NCBI RefSeq assembly: GCF_900603025.1
Contig: NZ_LR026975.1
Coordinates: forward strand, 1-64,000
DNA length: 64,000 nt
Direction: 5' to 3'
From: Mycolicibacterium hassiacum DSM 44199
GTDB taxonomy: Bacteria > Actinomycetota > Actinomycetes > Mycobacteriales > Mycobacteriaceae
This document shows, in pieces, positions 53,983 to 62,003 of the stretch (its first letter is position 1; every line of letters begins with the position of its first letter). Both the position numbers and the translations under genes were made by a program. The notes beneath the pieces are model-generated. The model was not told where the DNA came from, made no database searches, and saw only the letters and a program-made list of their open reading frames with translations.

Positions 53983-54918
53983 ATGGAGGACAACTGGGAG
54001 TGTGCCGTCGTCGGAGCCGGGGCGGCGGGGTTGAGTGCTGCCCTGGTGCTGGGTCGCGCTCGGCGACGGACCGTGGTGTTCGACGCCGGCGAGCAGAGCA
54101 ATCTGGCGTCAGCGACGATCGGCGGTCTGCTCGGGTTCGACCAGCGCTCGCCGGCCGACCTGTACGCACAGGGGCGTCGCGAACTGGACCAATACCCGAG
54201 CGTGGAGTTCCGTGACTGCGCGGTGGCAGGTGGCCGTGCCGTGGACGGCGGGTTCATCCTCGAACCCGACGACGGGGATCCGGTGGTGGCCAAACGCGTG
54301 CTGCTGGCCACCGGGATGCGGTACTGCCCGCCCGAGATTCCCGGCCTGGCCGAACTGTGGGGGCGCTCGGTGTTCCAGTGCCCGTTCTGTCACGGCTGGG
54401 AGATGCGCGACAAACGCCTGGCCACGCTGGCCCGCGGTGAGGAGGCGGTGCACTCGGCGCTGATGCTGCGCGGCTGGAGCGACGACGTCGTTCTGCTGAC
54501 CAACGGGAGCACCGAGCTGTCGGTGCAGGACACCAATCTGCTGGCGGCTGCCGGCGTGGTCGTCGATGATCGTCGTGTCAGCGAATTGGTCGGTGCTGAT
54601 GGGCAATTGACTGCTATCGCGTTCGACGACGGGAGTCGACTGGAGCGTGACGGGCTGCTGGTCGAGGCGCCGCTGCGGCAGCGGTCCCCGCTGGCCAAAC
54701 AGCTGGAGCTGGAGTGCGTGTCCAATCCGCTGTCCGCCGACGCGATAGCGATCGACGAGATCCACCGCGCCCACCCCGACGGGGTCTTCGCCGCCGGTGA
54801 CGTCTGCAGTGAGCAACCGTCACTGGCCGGTTCGATCGCCGCCGGGGCCAAGGCGGCGATGATCATCGTGCAGAGCCTGTTGGCCGACGAGTTCGGACTG
54901 CCTTATCCGCCGGTGTGA
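53983..54918 (+). CDS. Thioredoxin-reductase-like FAD oxidoreductase
   Basis: A 311-residue flavoprotein. CAVVGAGAAGLSAALVLGRARR is the FAD-binding motif, VFQCPFCHGWEMRDK holds the redox CxxC, and HRAHPDGVFAAGDVCSEQPSLAGSIAAGAKAA is the second FAD segment. The NADPH-binding GxGxxA is not obvious (LARGEEAVHSALML), so the electron donor is uncertain. ATG 53983 follows AAGGT. It converges with the DUF4190 gene. Confidence 0.9.
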   Translation: MEDNWECAVVGAGAAGLSAALVLGRARRRTVVFDAGEQSNLASATIGGLLGFDQRSPADLYAQGRRELDQYPSVEFRDCAVAGGRAVDGGFILEPDDGDPVVAKRVLLATGMRYCPPEIPGLAELWGRSVFQCPFCHGWEMRDKRLATLARGEEAVHSALMLRGWSDDVVLLTNGSTELSVQDTNLLAAAGVVVDDRRVSELVGADGQLTAIAFDDGSRLERDGLLVEAPLRQRSPLAKQLELECVSNPLSADAIAIDEIHRAHPDGVFAAGDVCSEQPSLAGSIAAGAKAAMIIVQSLLADEFGLPYPPV

Positions 54919-54924
54919 TTCCGG

Positions 54925-55374
54925 TCAGGCGCCGGCCGATGCCGCGATGATCACCGCAAACGGCATGAACAGCAGCGCCAGCACGATGAAGCCGGTATAG
55001 ATGTAGCCGATGGTCAGACCGGCGATCGCCAGCCCGCGGCCTTCTTCACCGGTGCGCTGGATCTGCCTGAGCCCCAAGTGCCCGAAGACGATCCCGAGTG
55101 GGGGAAAGATCAGCGAGCCCCTTAGCGCCAGCATCGCCATGGTGTTCATCCTGGGCCGCGCGTACGGCGGTGGTTAGCCCCCTGCGGGGCAGGCGGTGGA
55201 TACGGCGCCTGCTGGGGTGACGGATACGCGCCGGATGGGTTGAAGGCCGACGCAGGCGTGGGTCGCCTGTCCCGGAGCCGCCGGCGCCGTCCAGTGGTCG
55301 CCATACGGTAGTGGAGAGGTCCACCGCTCGCCGGACGGCGGCGGTTCGTTCCACGACCCGCCGGGATAGCTCAT
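54925..55374 (-). pseudogene. DUF4190 membrane protein with a shifted middle section
   Basis: A 150-codon gene for a Pro-rich protein ending in a DUF4190 membrane domain. ATG 55372-55374, behind GAAGGAGG, starts MSYPGGSWNEPPPSGERW, but this frame ends at a TAA at 55174-55176. The middle Pro-rich part (ASAFNPSGAYPSPQQAPYPPPAPQG) is in another frame, and the C-terminal part (MNTMAMLALRGSLIFPPLG and RTGEEGRGLAIAGLTIGYIY) returns to the first. Two compensating indels, one near 55240-55265 and one at the G run near 55180, explain this. It may be a sequencing artefact. Confidence 0.68.
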
Positions 55375-55458
55375 GGGCCCTCCTTCGCTGTGGACTGAAT
55401 GCTACAGCCCACAGCAGGGGGCGACCCGCGTCGGTTTTGTGCCCGCGCTGACCTGGCG

Positions 55459-56307
55459 TTATGGGGTGCCCTCGTCCGGAACGGTCGTCGTCGAGGATTC
55501 GGTCGGCGCCGGTGTCGGTGTCGTCGGTGTCGGCTCCGGCGGCTCCGTGACGGTCGGAGTGGCAGGCTCACCCGGAACTGCGGGCGGCGGTGGTGCGGGC
55601 TGTCCCGGCGGCATCTCGGTGACCGTCGTCGTCTCGGTGAGCGCCGGCGGTGCGGCCGGGGTGCTCGCCGGTGCCAGCACACCGCAGGCCAGGCGCGCGC
55701 CGGCGTCGCCGGTGGCCAGGGTCTCGGCGTCCGGGCCGGGCACCCCGTTGACGGTGTAGCGCGGCGGGATGTTGGCGAAGTTGTCCGGCCGCTCGTGGAT
55801 CATCAGCGCCGAACCCTGCGGTCCGCGCAGCTCGTCGAGGGTGAGCGAGTCGGTGGTCACGACCATTCGTCCCGACCCGTCGGCACGGACATAGAGCGGC
55901 GTCAGGTCACCTGCGGCGGGATGCCCGGCCTGCAGCTGTTCGTGCAGGTGCCCGCCCGCTGAGCCGAAATCGGTGGGTTCGCCCCCGCCCGGCGGCACCG
56001 AGTTGGCCTCGCACTGGCCGACCTGGTGAATGTGCACGGCGTGGAACCCGGGGGCCAGCACACCCGGGGTGGTGGTCTCGAGGGTGACCGTGGCGTGGCC
56101 GTTGGTGAACTCGATGGTCGCGTTGGCGGCGGACCTCCCGTCCGGTGTCATCAACTCGGTGGTGACCGCCTCGGCGGCCGGAGTCGGGCTTGTCGTCGTG
56201 GTGGTGGTTTCGTCCGCCGCCTGGTCGTCGCGCTGACAGGCGCCGAGCATGGCGACGGCGAGCGGAGCGGTCACTGCGATGGATACCACGGTTTTGGATT
56301 TGGACAT
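55459..56307 (-). CDS. sodC: Cu,Zn superoxide dismutase lipoprotein with a long C-terminal tail
   Basis: A 282-residue SodC. The signal ends in AMLGACQRD, a lipobox. The enzyme domain (about 65-215) has [16 protein letters not shown] (copper His pair and Cys), [23 protein letters not shown] (zinc and copper ligands) and [13 protein letters not shown] Pro/Thr-rich tail of about 70 residues follows, which I do not recall in the M. tuberculosis enzyme (240 residues). The protein converts periplasmic superoxide to peroxide. ATG 56307 is used. It diverges from a receptor kinase gene. Confidence 0.92.
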   Translation of the reverse strand: MSKSKTVVSIAVTAPLAVAMLGACQRDDQAADETTTTTTSPTPAAEAVTTELMTPDGRSAANATIEFTNGHATVTLETTTPGVLAPGFHAVHIHQVGQCEANSVPPGGGEPTDFGSAGGHLHEQLQAGHPAAGDLTPLYVRADGSGRMVVTTDSLTLDELRGPQGSALMIHERPDNFANIPPRYTVNGVPGPDAETLATGDAGARLACGVLAPASTPAAPPALTETTTVTEMPPGQPAPPPPAVPGEPATPTVTEPPEPTPTTPTPAPTESSTTTVPDEGTP

Positions 56308-56445
56308 GTCGGGCAGGTACCCACGCCGACGGGATTCAATCGTCGGATCCGTGCCAGGTGTCAGCGCGAGGTCGTACACACGTGAAAGTTCTCACTGCGA
56401 CCGCATCTGCGCAGGTCAGCGCGGCGCCGCCGCTACCAGGCATCT

Positions 56446-56477
56446 TTGACAGCAAATGAGCTGCTGCGCAACATGAT
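56446..56477 (+). promoter_or_regulatory. Candidate promoter of the receptor kinase gene
   Basis: TTGACA at 56446-56451 is a perfect -35 box. CATGAT at 56472-56477 could be the -10 box, though the spacer is 20 bases. It lies 108 bases before the GTG of the kinase gene. Confidence 0.4.
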
Positions 56478-56584
56478 TCGTATGGGTTACTGACGTCGAG
56501 TTACAGGGCCGCGGGACGCGGGAACCCTGACCTTCGCCAGGTGTCACCGCCGGCCCGTGGCGTGGGGAGACGAAAGGACTGCAT

Positions 56585-58240
56585 GTGAGCTCCGAAGAGG
56601 GAGGCTCTCGGCTGGGCACCCGGTTCGGGCCCTACGAGTTGCGGTCTCTGATCGGAGTCGGGGGGATGGGCGAGGTCTACCGCGCCTACGACACCGAGCG
56701 GGACCGTCTGGTCGCGATCAAACTGCTGCGCCCCGAGCTGGCCGCCGACCCGAACTTCCGTGAGCGGTTCCGCCGGGAGTTGCGGGTGGCGGCCCGACTG
56801 TCCGAACCGCACGTCATCCCGGTCCATGACTTCGGTGAGATCGACGGTGTCCTCTATATAGATATGCGCCTGGTCGACGGCGCCAGCCTCAAGGCGGTGC
56901 TGGCCAACGAGGGTGCGCTCGAGCCGGCCCGCGCGGTGTCGATCATCCGGCAGGTGGCCTCGGCGCTGGACGCCGCGCACGCCAACGGCCTGGTGCACCG
57001 CGACATCAAGCCCGAGAACGTGCTGTTGACCCGGGACGACTTCGCCTATGTGGTGGACTTCGGCATCGCGCAGGGCGGCGGCGACGCGTCGGTGACCTCG
57101 ACCGGGCTGGTGGTCGGGTCCAGCGCGTACATGGCGCCGGAGCGGTTCAGCGGGGAGCGGGGTGGCCCGGCGTCGGACGTGTATTCGCTGACCTGCCTGC
57201 TCTACGAGACGCTCACCGGGCGCGCGCCGTTCGACGGCGCCGACGTCCGCCAGGTCATGAGCGCGCACATGTTCTCCCCGCCGCCGCGGCCGAGCATCAT
57301 GCGCCGCGGGATCAACCGCGCGTTCGACGAGGTGGTCGCGCGCGGCATGGCGAAACAACCCCGGGACCGCTACCGCACGGCCGGCGAGCTGGCCGAGGCC
57401 GCGGCCGCCGCGGCCGAGCAGCCGAGCGCGTCCTCCACGGCCCCCGAACCGGTGCCGACGGCCGCGCATCCCGCGCCGACCCGGCAGTTCACCACCATGT
57501 ACCCCGACCCCGCCGGCACCGGGTATCTGCCCTATCCGCCGGCGGCGCTCGAGCCCTCACCGGACCGGCCCAAGCGGGCGGCGCGGGTCGGCCCCAGCCG
57601 GGTGGGACTGATCGCCACCACGGCGGTGATGTCGGTGGTGGCGGCGGTGCTGGCCGGAATTCTGGTGGTGACCAGCGGCGACGACACCACGGCAGGCCGG
57701 GCGCGGCTGGCCGCCCCGCCGCCGGGACCCGAACCCACCGTGACGACCTCGACCCCGCCGGTGACCACCACGGCACCGACCAGCACGGATACCACCACGC
57801 GCAGCTCCGCACCCACCACCACGACGTGGAGCTCGACTTCGCCGCCCACCACGACCACGAGCAGCACCGCCACGGGGCCGCCGACGACTGACAGCGGCGG
57901 CTCGATCGCGGGGGTGTCGGGCACCGATGCCCAGGGGTTCGTCGGGCACACCGCGCGCTGCAACGCCGGCAGCACGCCGGCCGCGGTGATCCGCACCCCG
58001 CAGTCGATCGCGGTGGTGTGCGAAACCGGGTCGGGCGACTACTACTACCGCGGTGAGCGGCTGCGCGACGGAGCAAACCTCGAGTTGTCGGACGTGCGGC
58101 GGCAGGGCAACGGGTTCGTCGCGGTCAACCCGGCCGACGGGGCCCGCTACGAGGTACGGCCGGACCGGTTGACCATCGAGAGCAACGGCAAGGTCGACTC
58201 GGCCGAGCCCGCGCTCGAATACGGCCCGGCCCGACGCTGA
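56585..58240 (+). CDS. Receptor Ser/Thr kinase with Thr-rich linker and secreted domain
   Basis: A 551-residue PknB-type kinase. The kinase domain (about 15-280) has LIGVGGMGEVYRA, VAIKLL, LVHRDIKPENVLL, VVDFGIAQ and YMAPERF. A Pro-rich linker, one span (about 338-364, VGLIATTAVMSVVAAVLAGILVV), a Thr/Ser/Pro stretch (about 375-435) and a C-terminal domain of about 105 residues with two Cys (ARCNAGS and VVCETGS) follow. The linker could be O-mannosylated. GTG 56585 follows AAAGGA. An IS element has inserted 60 bases beyond its stop. Confidence 0.92.
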   Translation: MSSEEGGSRLGTRFGPYELRSLIGVGGMGEVYRAYDTERDRLVAIKLLRPELAADPNFRERFRRELRVAARLSEPHVIPVHDFGEIDGVLYIDMRLVDGASLKAVLANEGALEPARAVSIIRQVASALDAAHANGLVHRDIKPENVLLTRDDFAYVVDFGIAQGGGDASVTSTGLVVGSSAYMAPERFSGERGGPASDVYSLTCLLYETLTGRAPFDGADVRQVMSAHMFSPPPRPSIMRRGINRAFDEVVARGMAKQPRDRYRTAGELAEAAAAAAEQPSASSTAPEPVPTAAHPAPTRQFTTMYPDPAGTGYLPYPPAALEPSPDRPKRAARVGPSRVGLIATTAVMSVVAAVLAGILVVTSGDDTTAGRARLAAPPPGPEPTVTTSTPPVTTTAPTSTDTTTRSSAPTTTTWSSTSPPTTTTSSTATGPPTTDSGGSIAGVSGTDAQGFVGHTARCNAGSTPAAVIRTPQSIAVVCETGSGDYYYRGERLRDGANLELSDVRRQGNGFVAVNPADGARYEVRPDRLTIESNGKVDSAEPALEYGPARR

Positions 58241-58293
58241 CCGGGCTCGCCGTCACGGGGTTTGCCGTTCCGGTCCCTGATTGCGGCCCGTCG

Positions 58294-58299
58294 CCTAGG
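58294..58299 (+). repeat. Target-site duplication, left copy
   Basis: CCTAGG is directly before the left end of the IS element and is repeated at 59374-59379. It fits the NCTAGN target preference of IS481-family elements. Confidence 0.85.
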
Positions 58300-59373
58300 T
58301 GTAACTCCCAGACAGGTTGTGAACGGCGTGGTGAGCGGAAGTAGGTGAGGACCTCCGGTATCGGTGTGGTTACCAAACACGCACATCCGATTACCGAGAG
58401 GTCCTCATGGTCCACGCTAATGCTTCGTTGACTCCTCGTGGGCGGTTGCGGCTTGCGCAGGCTGTTGTTGATCAGGGCTGGAGTTTGCGGCGCGCTGCTG
58501 AGCGGTTCCAATGTTCGGTGGCCACAGCCAAGAAATGGGCCGACCGTTATCGCGACGGTGGCGAAGCAGCGATGGTAGACCGGCCCAGCCGGCCGCATCG
58601 CAGTCCGTTGCGGTTGCCGAAACGACGTGAGCGGCGCATCGTCAACCTGCGCTTCACCCGGCGGTGGGGCCCACATCGTATCGCCGCCCATTTGCGGTTG
58701 GCGCGGTCAACGGTAGAAGCGGTGTTACGCCGCTACCGCATGCCATTGCTGCGGCACCTGGACCAGAACACCGGGTTGCCGGTACGCCGGCCCAAACCCC
58801 GCCGCTATGAGCACCCGGCTCCCGGCGACTTGGTCCATGTCGACGTCAAGAAACTGGGCCGCATCCCCGACGGGGGCGGCCATCGCAAGCTGGGTCGCCA
58901 AGCCGGCCGGCGCAACCGCTGCGGCATGGGATACACGTTCTTGCACCACGCCGTTGATGACCACTCCCGGCTGGCGTATTCCGAGGACCTCGCCGACGAA
59001 CGCAAAGAAACCGCCGCGGGGTTCTGGAAACGCGCCAGCGCGTTCTTCGCCGACCATGGCATTACCGTCAAGCGGGTGTTGACCGACAATGGATCCTGTT
59101 ACCGGTCAAAGAATTTCGCTGAAGCGCTCGGCCCCGACATCGCCCACAAGAGGACCCGGCCCTACCGGCCGCAGACCAACGGCAAAGTCGAGCGATTCAA
59201 CCGCACCCTGACCACTGAATGGGCCTATGCGCAGACCTACCGCTCTGAGGCCGAACGCGCCGGAACCTACCAGCACTGGCTGCATCACTACAATCACCAC
59301 CGACCCCACACCGGCATCGGCGGAATGACACCTATCGACCGCCTACGCGTTCACAACCTACCCGTGAAGAACA
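58300..59373 (+). mobile_element. IS481-family insertion sequence
   Basis: A 1074-base element with 26-base imperfect terminal inverted repeats. The left end begins TGTAACTCCCAGAC and the right end (reverse) begins TGTTCTTCACGGGT, and both continue with AGGTTGTGAACG. Nineteen of 26 positions match. CCTAGG is duplicated on both sides. The element holds one transposase gene in the direction of the kinase gene. Both ends and the target duplication are intact, so the insertion is probably recent. Confidence 0.88.
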
Positions 59374-59378
59374 CCTAG
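58407..59378 (+). CDS. IS481-family transposase
   Basis: A 323-residue DDE transposase. The N-terminal helix-turn-helix is GWSLRRAAERFQCSVATAKKWADRY. The catalytic Asp, Asp and Glu are in DLVHVDVKKLG, KRVLTDNGSCYRS and RPQTNGKVERFNRTL. The length is usual for the family, with no frameshift. The last Thr codon and the TAG stop are at the element's right end and target duplication (ACC TAG G), so the stop codon is supplied by the target site. The start is ATG 58407. Confidence 0.93.
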   Translation: MVHANASLTPRGRLRLAQAVVDQGWSLRRAAERFQCSVATAKKWADRYRDGGEAAMVDRPSRPHRSPLRLPKRRERRIVNLRFTRRWGPHRIAAHLRLARSTVEAVLRRYRMPLLRHLDQNTGLPVRRPKPRRYEHPAPGDLVHVDVKKLGRIPDGGGHRKLGRQAGRRNRCGMGYTFLHHAVDDHSRLAYSEDLADERKETAAGFWKRASAFFADHGITVKRVLTDNGSCYRSKNFAEALGPDIAHKRTRPYRPQTNGKVERFNRTLTTEWAYAQTYRSEAERAGTYQHWLHHYNHHRPHTGIGGMTPIDRLRVHNLPVKNT

Positions 59379-59379
59379 G
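59374..59379 (+). repeat. Target-site duplication, right copy
   Basis: CCTAGG directly after the right end of the IS element, identical to 58294-58299. It contains the stop codon of the transposase. Confidence 0.85.
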
Positions 59380-59419
59380 CTGCCGGTGTCAGCGGTACGT
59401 CGCGGATCGGGGGCCACCC

Positions 59420-59884
59420 ATGGACAACCGCAAATACGCCCGGGAGAGCCAGCAGTCACGCACTCGGGAGATCGACGAGGACGCCCGCCGATTACGCGAG
59501 TTCCCGGCCTTCGCCGGCTTCTCCGACACCGACCTGCAGAAGCTGGTCAAGGCCGCGCACCGCACCTCGACGTCGGGGCCGTGGCCGCTCATCCGCGAGC
59601 AGACCCCGTCGGACGCCTGCTACATCCTGCTCAGCGGCGAGGCCGGCGTGTACGTCGGCAACGACCGCATCGCCGTGGTGGGGCCGGGCGAGGTGATCGG
59701 CGAGGCGGCGCTGCTGCGCGGCACCCTGCGCAACGCCACGGTCACCACCACCGGTCGGGCCGAGGTGTTGCACATCGCCCGCGACGACTTCAACCGGCTG
59801 CTCGAGGAGATCCCGCCGCTGCGCGCGGCGATCGAGGAGACCGCGGCCCGGCACACCCCGGGCGCGACGACCGGCCGGGCGTAA
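59420..59884 (+). CDS. Cyclic-nucleotide-binding (cNMP) domain protein
   Basis: A 154-residue protein that is mostly one cNMP-binding domain: FPAFAGFSDTDLQKLVKAAH, ACYILLSGEAGVYVGND, VVGPGEVIGEAALLRGTLRNATV and HIARDDFNRLLEEIP. GEVIGEAALLRGTLRNATV matches the phosphate-binding cassette of CAP-type proteins. No DNA-binding or enzyme domain is attached. It would act by binding cAMP or cGMP and a partner. The gene is 41 bases from the IS target duplication; its promoter may have been affected by the insertion. Confidence 0.87.
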   Translation: MDNRKYARESQQSRTREIDEDARRLREFPAFAGFSDTDLQKLVKAAHRTSTSGPWPLIREQTPSDACYILLSGEAGVYVGNDRIAVVGPGEVIGEAALLRGTLRNATVTTTGRAEVLHIARDDFNRLLEEIPPLRAAIEETAARHTPGATTGRA

Positions 59885-59888
59885 CCCG

Positions 59889-60831
59889 TCAGTCCGGCCA
59901 GCGGTAGGCGGCAAAGACCTTCGGCGTCACCACGGTTCCGGGTGGTGCGGCCATCACGTCCTCGATCGCGCGCACCGCGGTCATGCCCACCGCCAACTGC
60001 CCCTGTGAGCTCTGCGGCAGGCCCTCGATGTCGCCGTTGGTGAGCTGCAGCTCCAGTTGAATGTTCGGGACGCCCTCGATGATGGCGCGGACCCGGAACT
60101 TCCCGTCGAATGTGATGTTCCACGACGGGATCTGGTCGGTGACCGTCCAGTACTCCTCGGCGACGAGCACCGGTGCGTCGTCGCGGTAGGCGGTCCAGAT
60201 CAGCTTCTGCCCGGCGACGGTGCCCGCGCGGATGGTGGTGGCGCGCAACGGAACATCGGCGCGTCCACGGTGATCGCCTCGGGTGGTTTACCCATGCCCA
60301 TCAGTTCGACGAGCATCGCGGGTTCGGCGATGCCTGAGCAGTCGACGAACTCCTGCACCGTGATGCGGTCGACGCGCTGCGACAGCGCGGTGGCGGTGGT
60401 GGTCAGCCGCTCGAACATCAGCCCGGGATGCTCCCCGGCGGCGAAGAACCGGGAATTGCCCTGCCGGCAGGCGGCGGTGATGCGCTCGCCGACCTCGGGC
60501 GGCCAGCTGGGCAAGTGGTGGTGGTAGTGGTGATGACGTTCTTGCCCGATGCCAGCAGTGCGACGATGTCGTCGAGGTTGGTGTCGTTGCCGCCGGCTTT
60601 CGACGCCGCGTGCAGCACCAGATCGGCGTCGGTGGCCAGTATTTCGTTCTTGTCCGTGGTCGCGCGGACCCCGGTGGGCGGGCGGCCGACCAGCTCCCCG
60701 GCGTCCACCCCGGCTTTCTGCGGTGAGTAGACGAACACCCCGGCGAGTTCGAGGTCGGGGCGGTCGATGATCCCCCGCAGCTGTGCGGAGCCGACGGCCC
60801 CGGTGGCCCATTGAATGACACGCAGACTCAT
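59889..60831 (-). pseudogene. NAD(P)-dependent amine-dehydrogenase/DHDP-reductase-like gene, two frameshifts
   Basis: A gene for a protein of about 314 residues with an N-terminal Rossmann domain like dihydrodipicolinate reductase: RVIQWATGAVGSAQLRGI and LVLHAASKAGGNDTNLDDIVALLASGKNVI. The frame changes near 60510, after which LPSWPPEVGERITAACRQG and DRITVQEFVDCSGIAEPAML follow. It changes again near 60245, before RATTIRAGTVAGQKLIWTAYRDD to the end at 59889. Mycobacteria have several such NADPH-dependent amine-dehydrogenase-family proteins of unknown substrate. The two indels lie in low-complexity stretches (repeated ACC near 60520), so sequencing error is possible. Confidence 0.75.
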
Positions 60832-61209
60832 AAACCGTCCCTAGGTCGATCAGTGGTTTCGATTGTGTCGTGTGCCACACCGGTCGCCTGCATCCGGGTG
60901 GGCGTTCCGCGCGCTCGGATGGGGTTGGGGCGGCGGTCACCGGTGCGTGCGGCCTGTGGTGTCGACGCCGATTACCACGAAGGGTGTCCGGGAACCGTGG
61001 CTCCGGCTCCTAGACTCGACTCGGTCGACGAAGCGAAGTCGCTGCCGGGTGCGGCTCGTCGATGCCGCTGAGGAGGTGCGATGGTGCCGCCGAGGACCGG
61101 GGCGGTCGCTCTTGCTTGATCGGTGCGGGTCTGTCGGGATGGCTTGGACCGGGCGTTTTCGTGGGCCGGATGAGGTGTCACCGGCCGGCGGGCACATTGA
61201 GGAGGACCT
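60832..61209. other. Intergenic region upstream of the ABC-YhgE operon
   Basis: 378 bases between the broken reductase gene and the ABC gene. A short frame at 61081-61119 (ATG, 12 codons, TGA) follows GAGGAGG at 61070-61076 and could be a leader peptide. No known RNA element was recognised. Confidence 0.4.
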
Positions 61210-61998
61210 GTGACCGAGGATGCGCGCGACGAGGGCGGTTCACCTGAGGATTCGCCTCAAGACGCCGCGGCCCGTGATGACGCGCCCGGGCATGATGCGC
61301 TCCAGGACGACGCGCCCCAGCCGGTGATCGTCGCGCGCGGTATCACCATGCGCGGGCCGCGCGGTCCGGTGTACGGGCCGATCGACCTCGACGTCGACCC
61401 GGGCGGGGTCACCGTGCTGAACTGCCCGGCCGGCGAGGGCCGCACCGCGCTGCTGATGACGCTGGCCGGGCGGATGCGTCCGGCCTCGGGTGAGTTGCAG
61501 GTCCTCGGCAGCCGCGACGCACGGCAGATCTTCGCCCGCGCCGCGCTGGCCGGCGTCGACGAAGTCGATCCGCTGCCGGAGTCGGTCACGGTGGGTGAGG
61601 TGCTCACCGAGCAGCTGCGGTGGAGGGCGCCGTGGTATCGCCGCATCCGCCGGGCGGGGCCGCAGGACCTCGAGCGGTTGTGCGCGCCGGTGTTCGGTGA
61701 GCTGCCGCTGCCGCCGCTGGAGCACGAGACCGATGATCTGGCCGAGCTCGACGCGCTGCTGTTGCGGATCGCGCTGGCCAACGCCGACCGGCCGGCGTTG
61801 CTGGTGGTCGACGGGCTCGACGCGCTCACCAGCGACCGCGACCGGCAGGTGGCGCTGGACCGGTTGATCGAACTCGGCCGGGAGCAGACCGTCGTCACCG
61901 CCAGTGTCAACGATGTGTCCGGGCGTGCCGTGCGCGCACAACTGTCCGTCCCCAACGTCGTCCGCACCGAACTCGCGGCTCGAGAAGGAAGCAGGTAA
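61210..61998 (+). CDS. ABC-type ATPase with degenerate motifs
   Basis: A 262-residue protein of ABC ATPase fold. The Walker A loop reads PAGEGRTALLMTLAGRM, with Arg for the usual Lys. No LSGGQ signature is found (the site is DDLAELDALLLRIALAN), and Walker B ends LLVVDGLDAL, with Gly for the catalytic Glu. ATP hydrolysis is doubtful. The first 35 residues are acidic and disordered. GTG 61210 follows TTGAGGAGGACCT. It overlaps nothing, but precedes the YhgE/Pip gene by five bases, so the two form an operon. It probably controls or assists that membrane protein. Confidence 0.82.
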   Translation: MTEDARDEGGSPEDSPQDAAARDDAPGHDALQDDAPQPVIVARGITMRGPRGPVYGPIDLDVDPGGVTVLNCPAGEGRTALLMTLAGRMRPASGELQVLGSRDARQIFARAALAGVDEVDPLPESVTVGEVLTEQLRWRAPWYRRIRRAGPQDLERLCAPVFGELPLPPLEHETDDLAELDALLLRIALANADRPALLVVDGLDALTSDRDRQVALDRLIELGREQTVVTASVNDVSGRAVRAQLSVPNVVRTELAAREGSR

Positions 61999-62003
61999 CC
62001 CCA

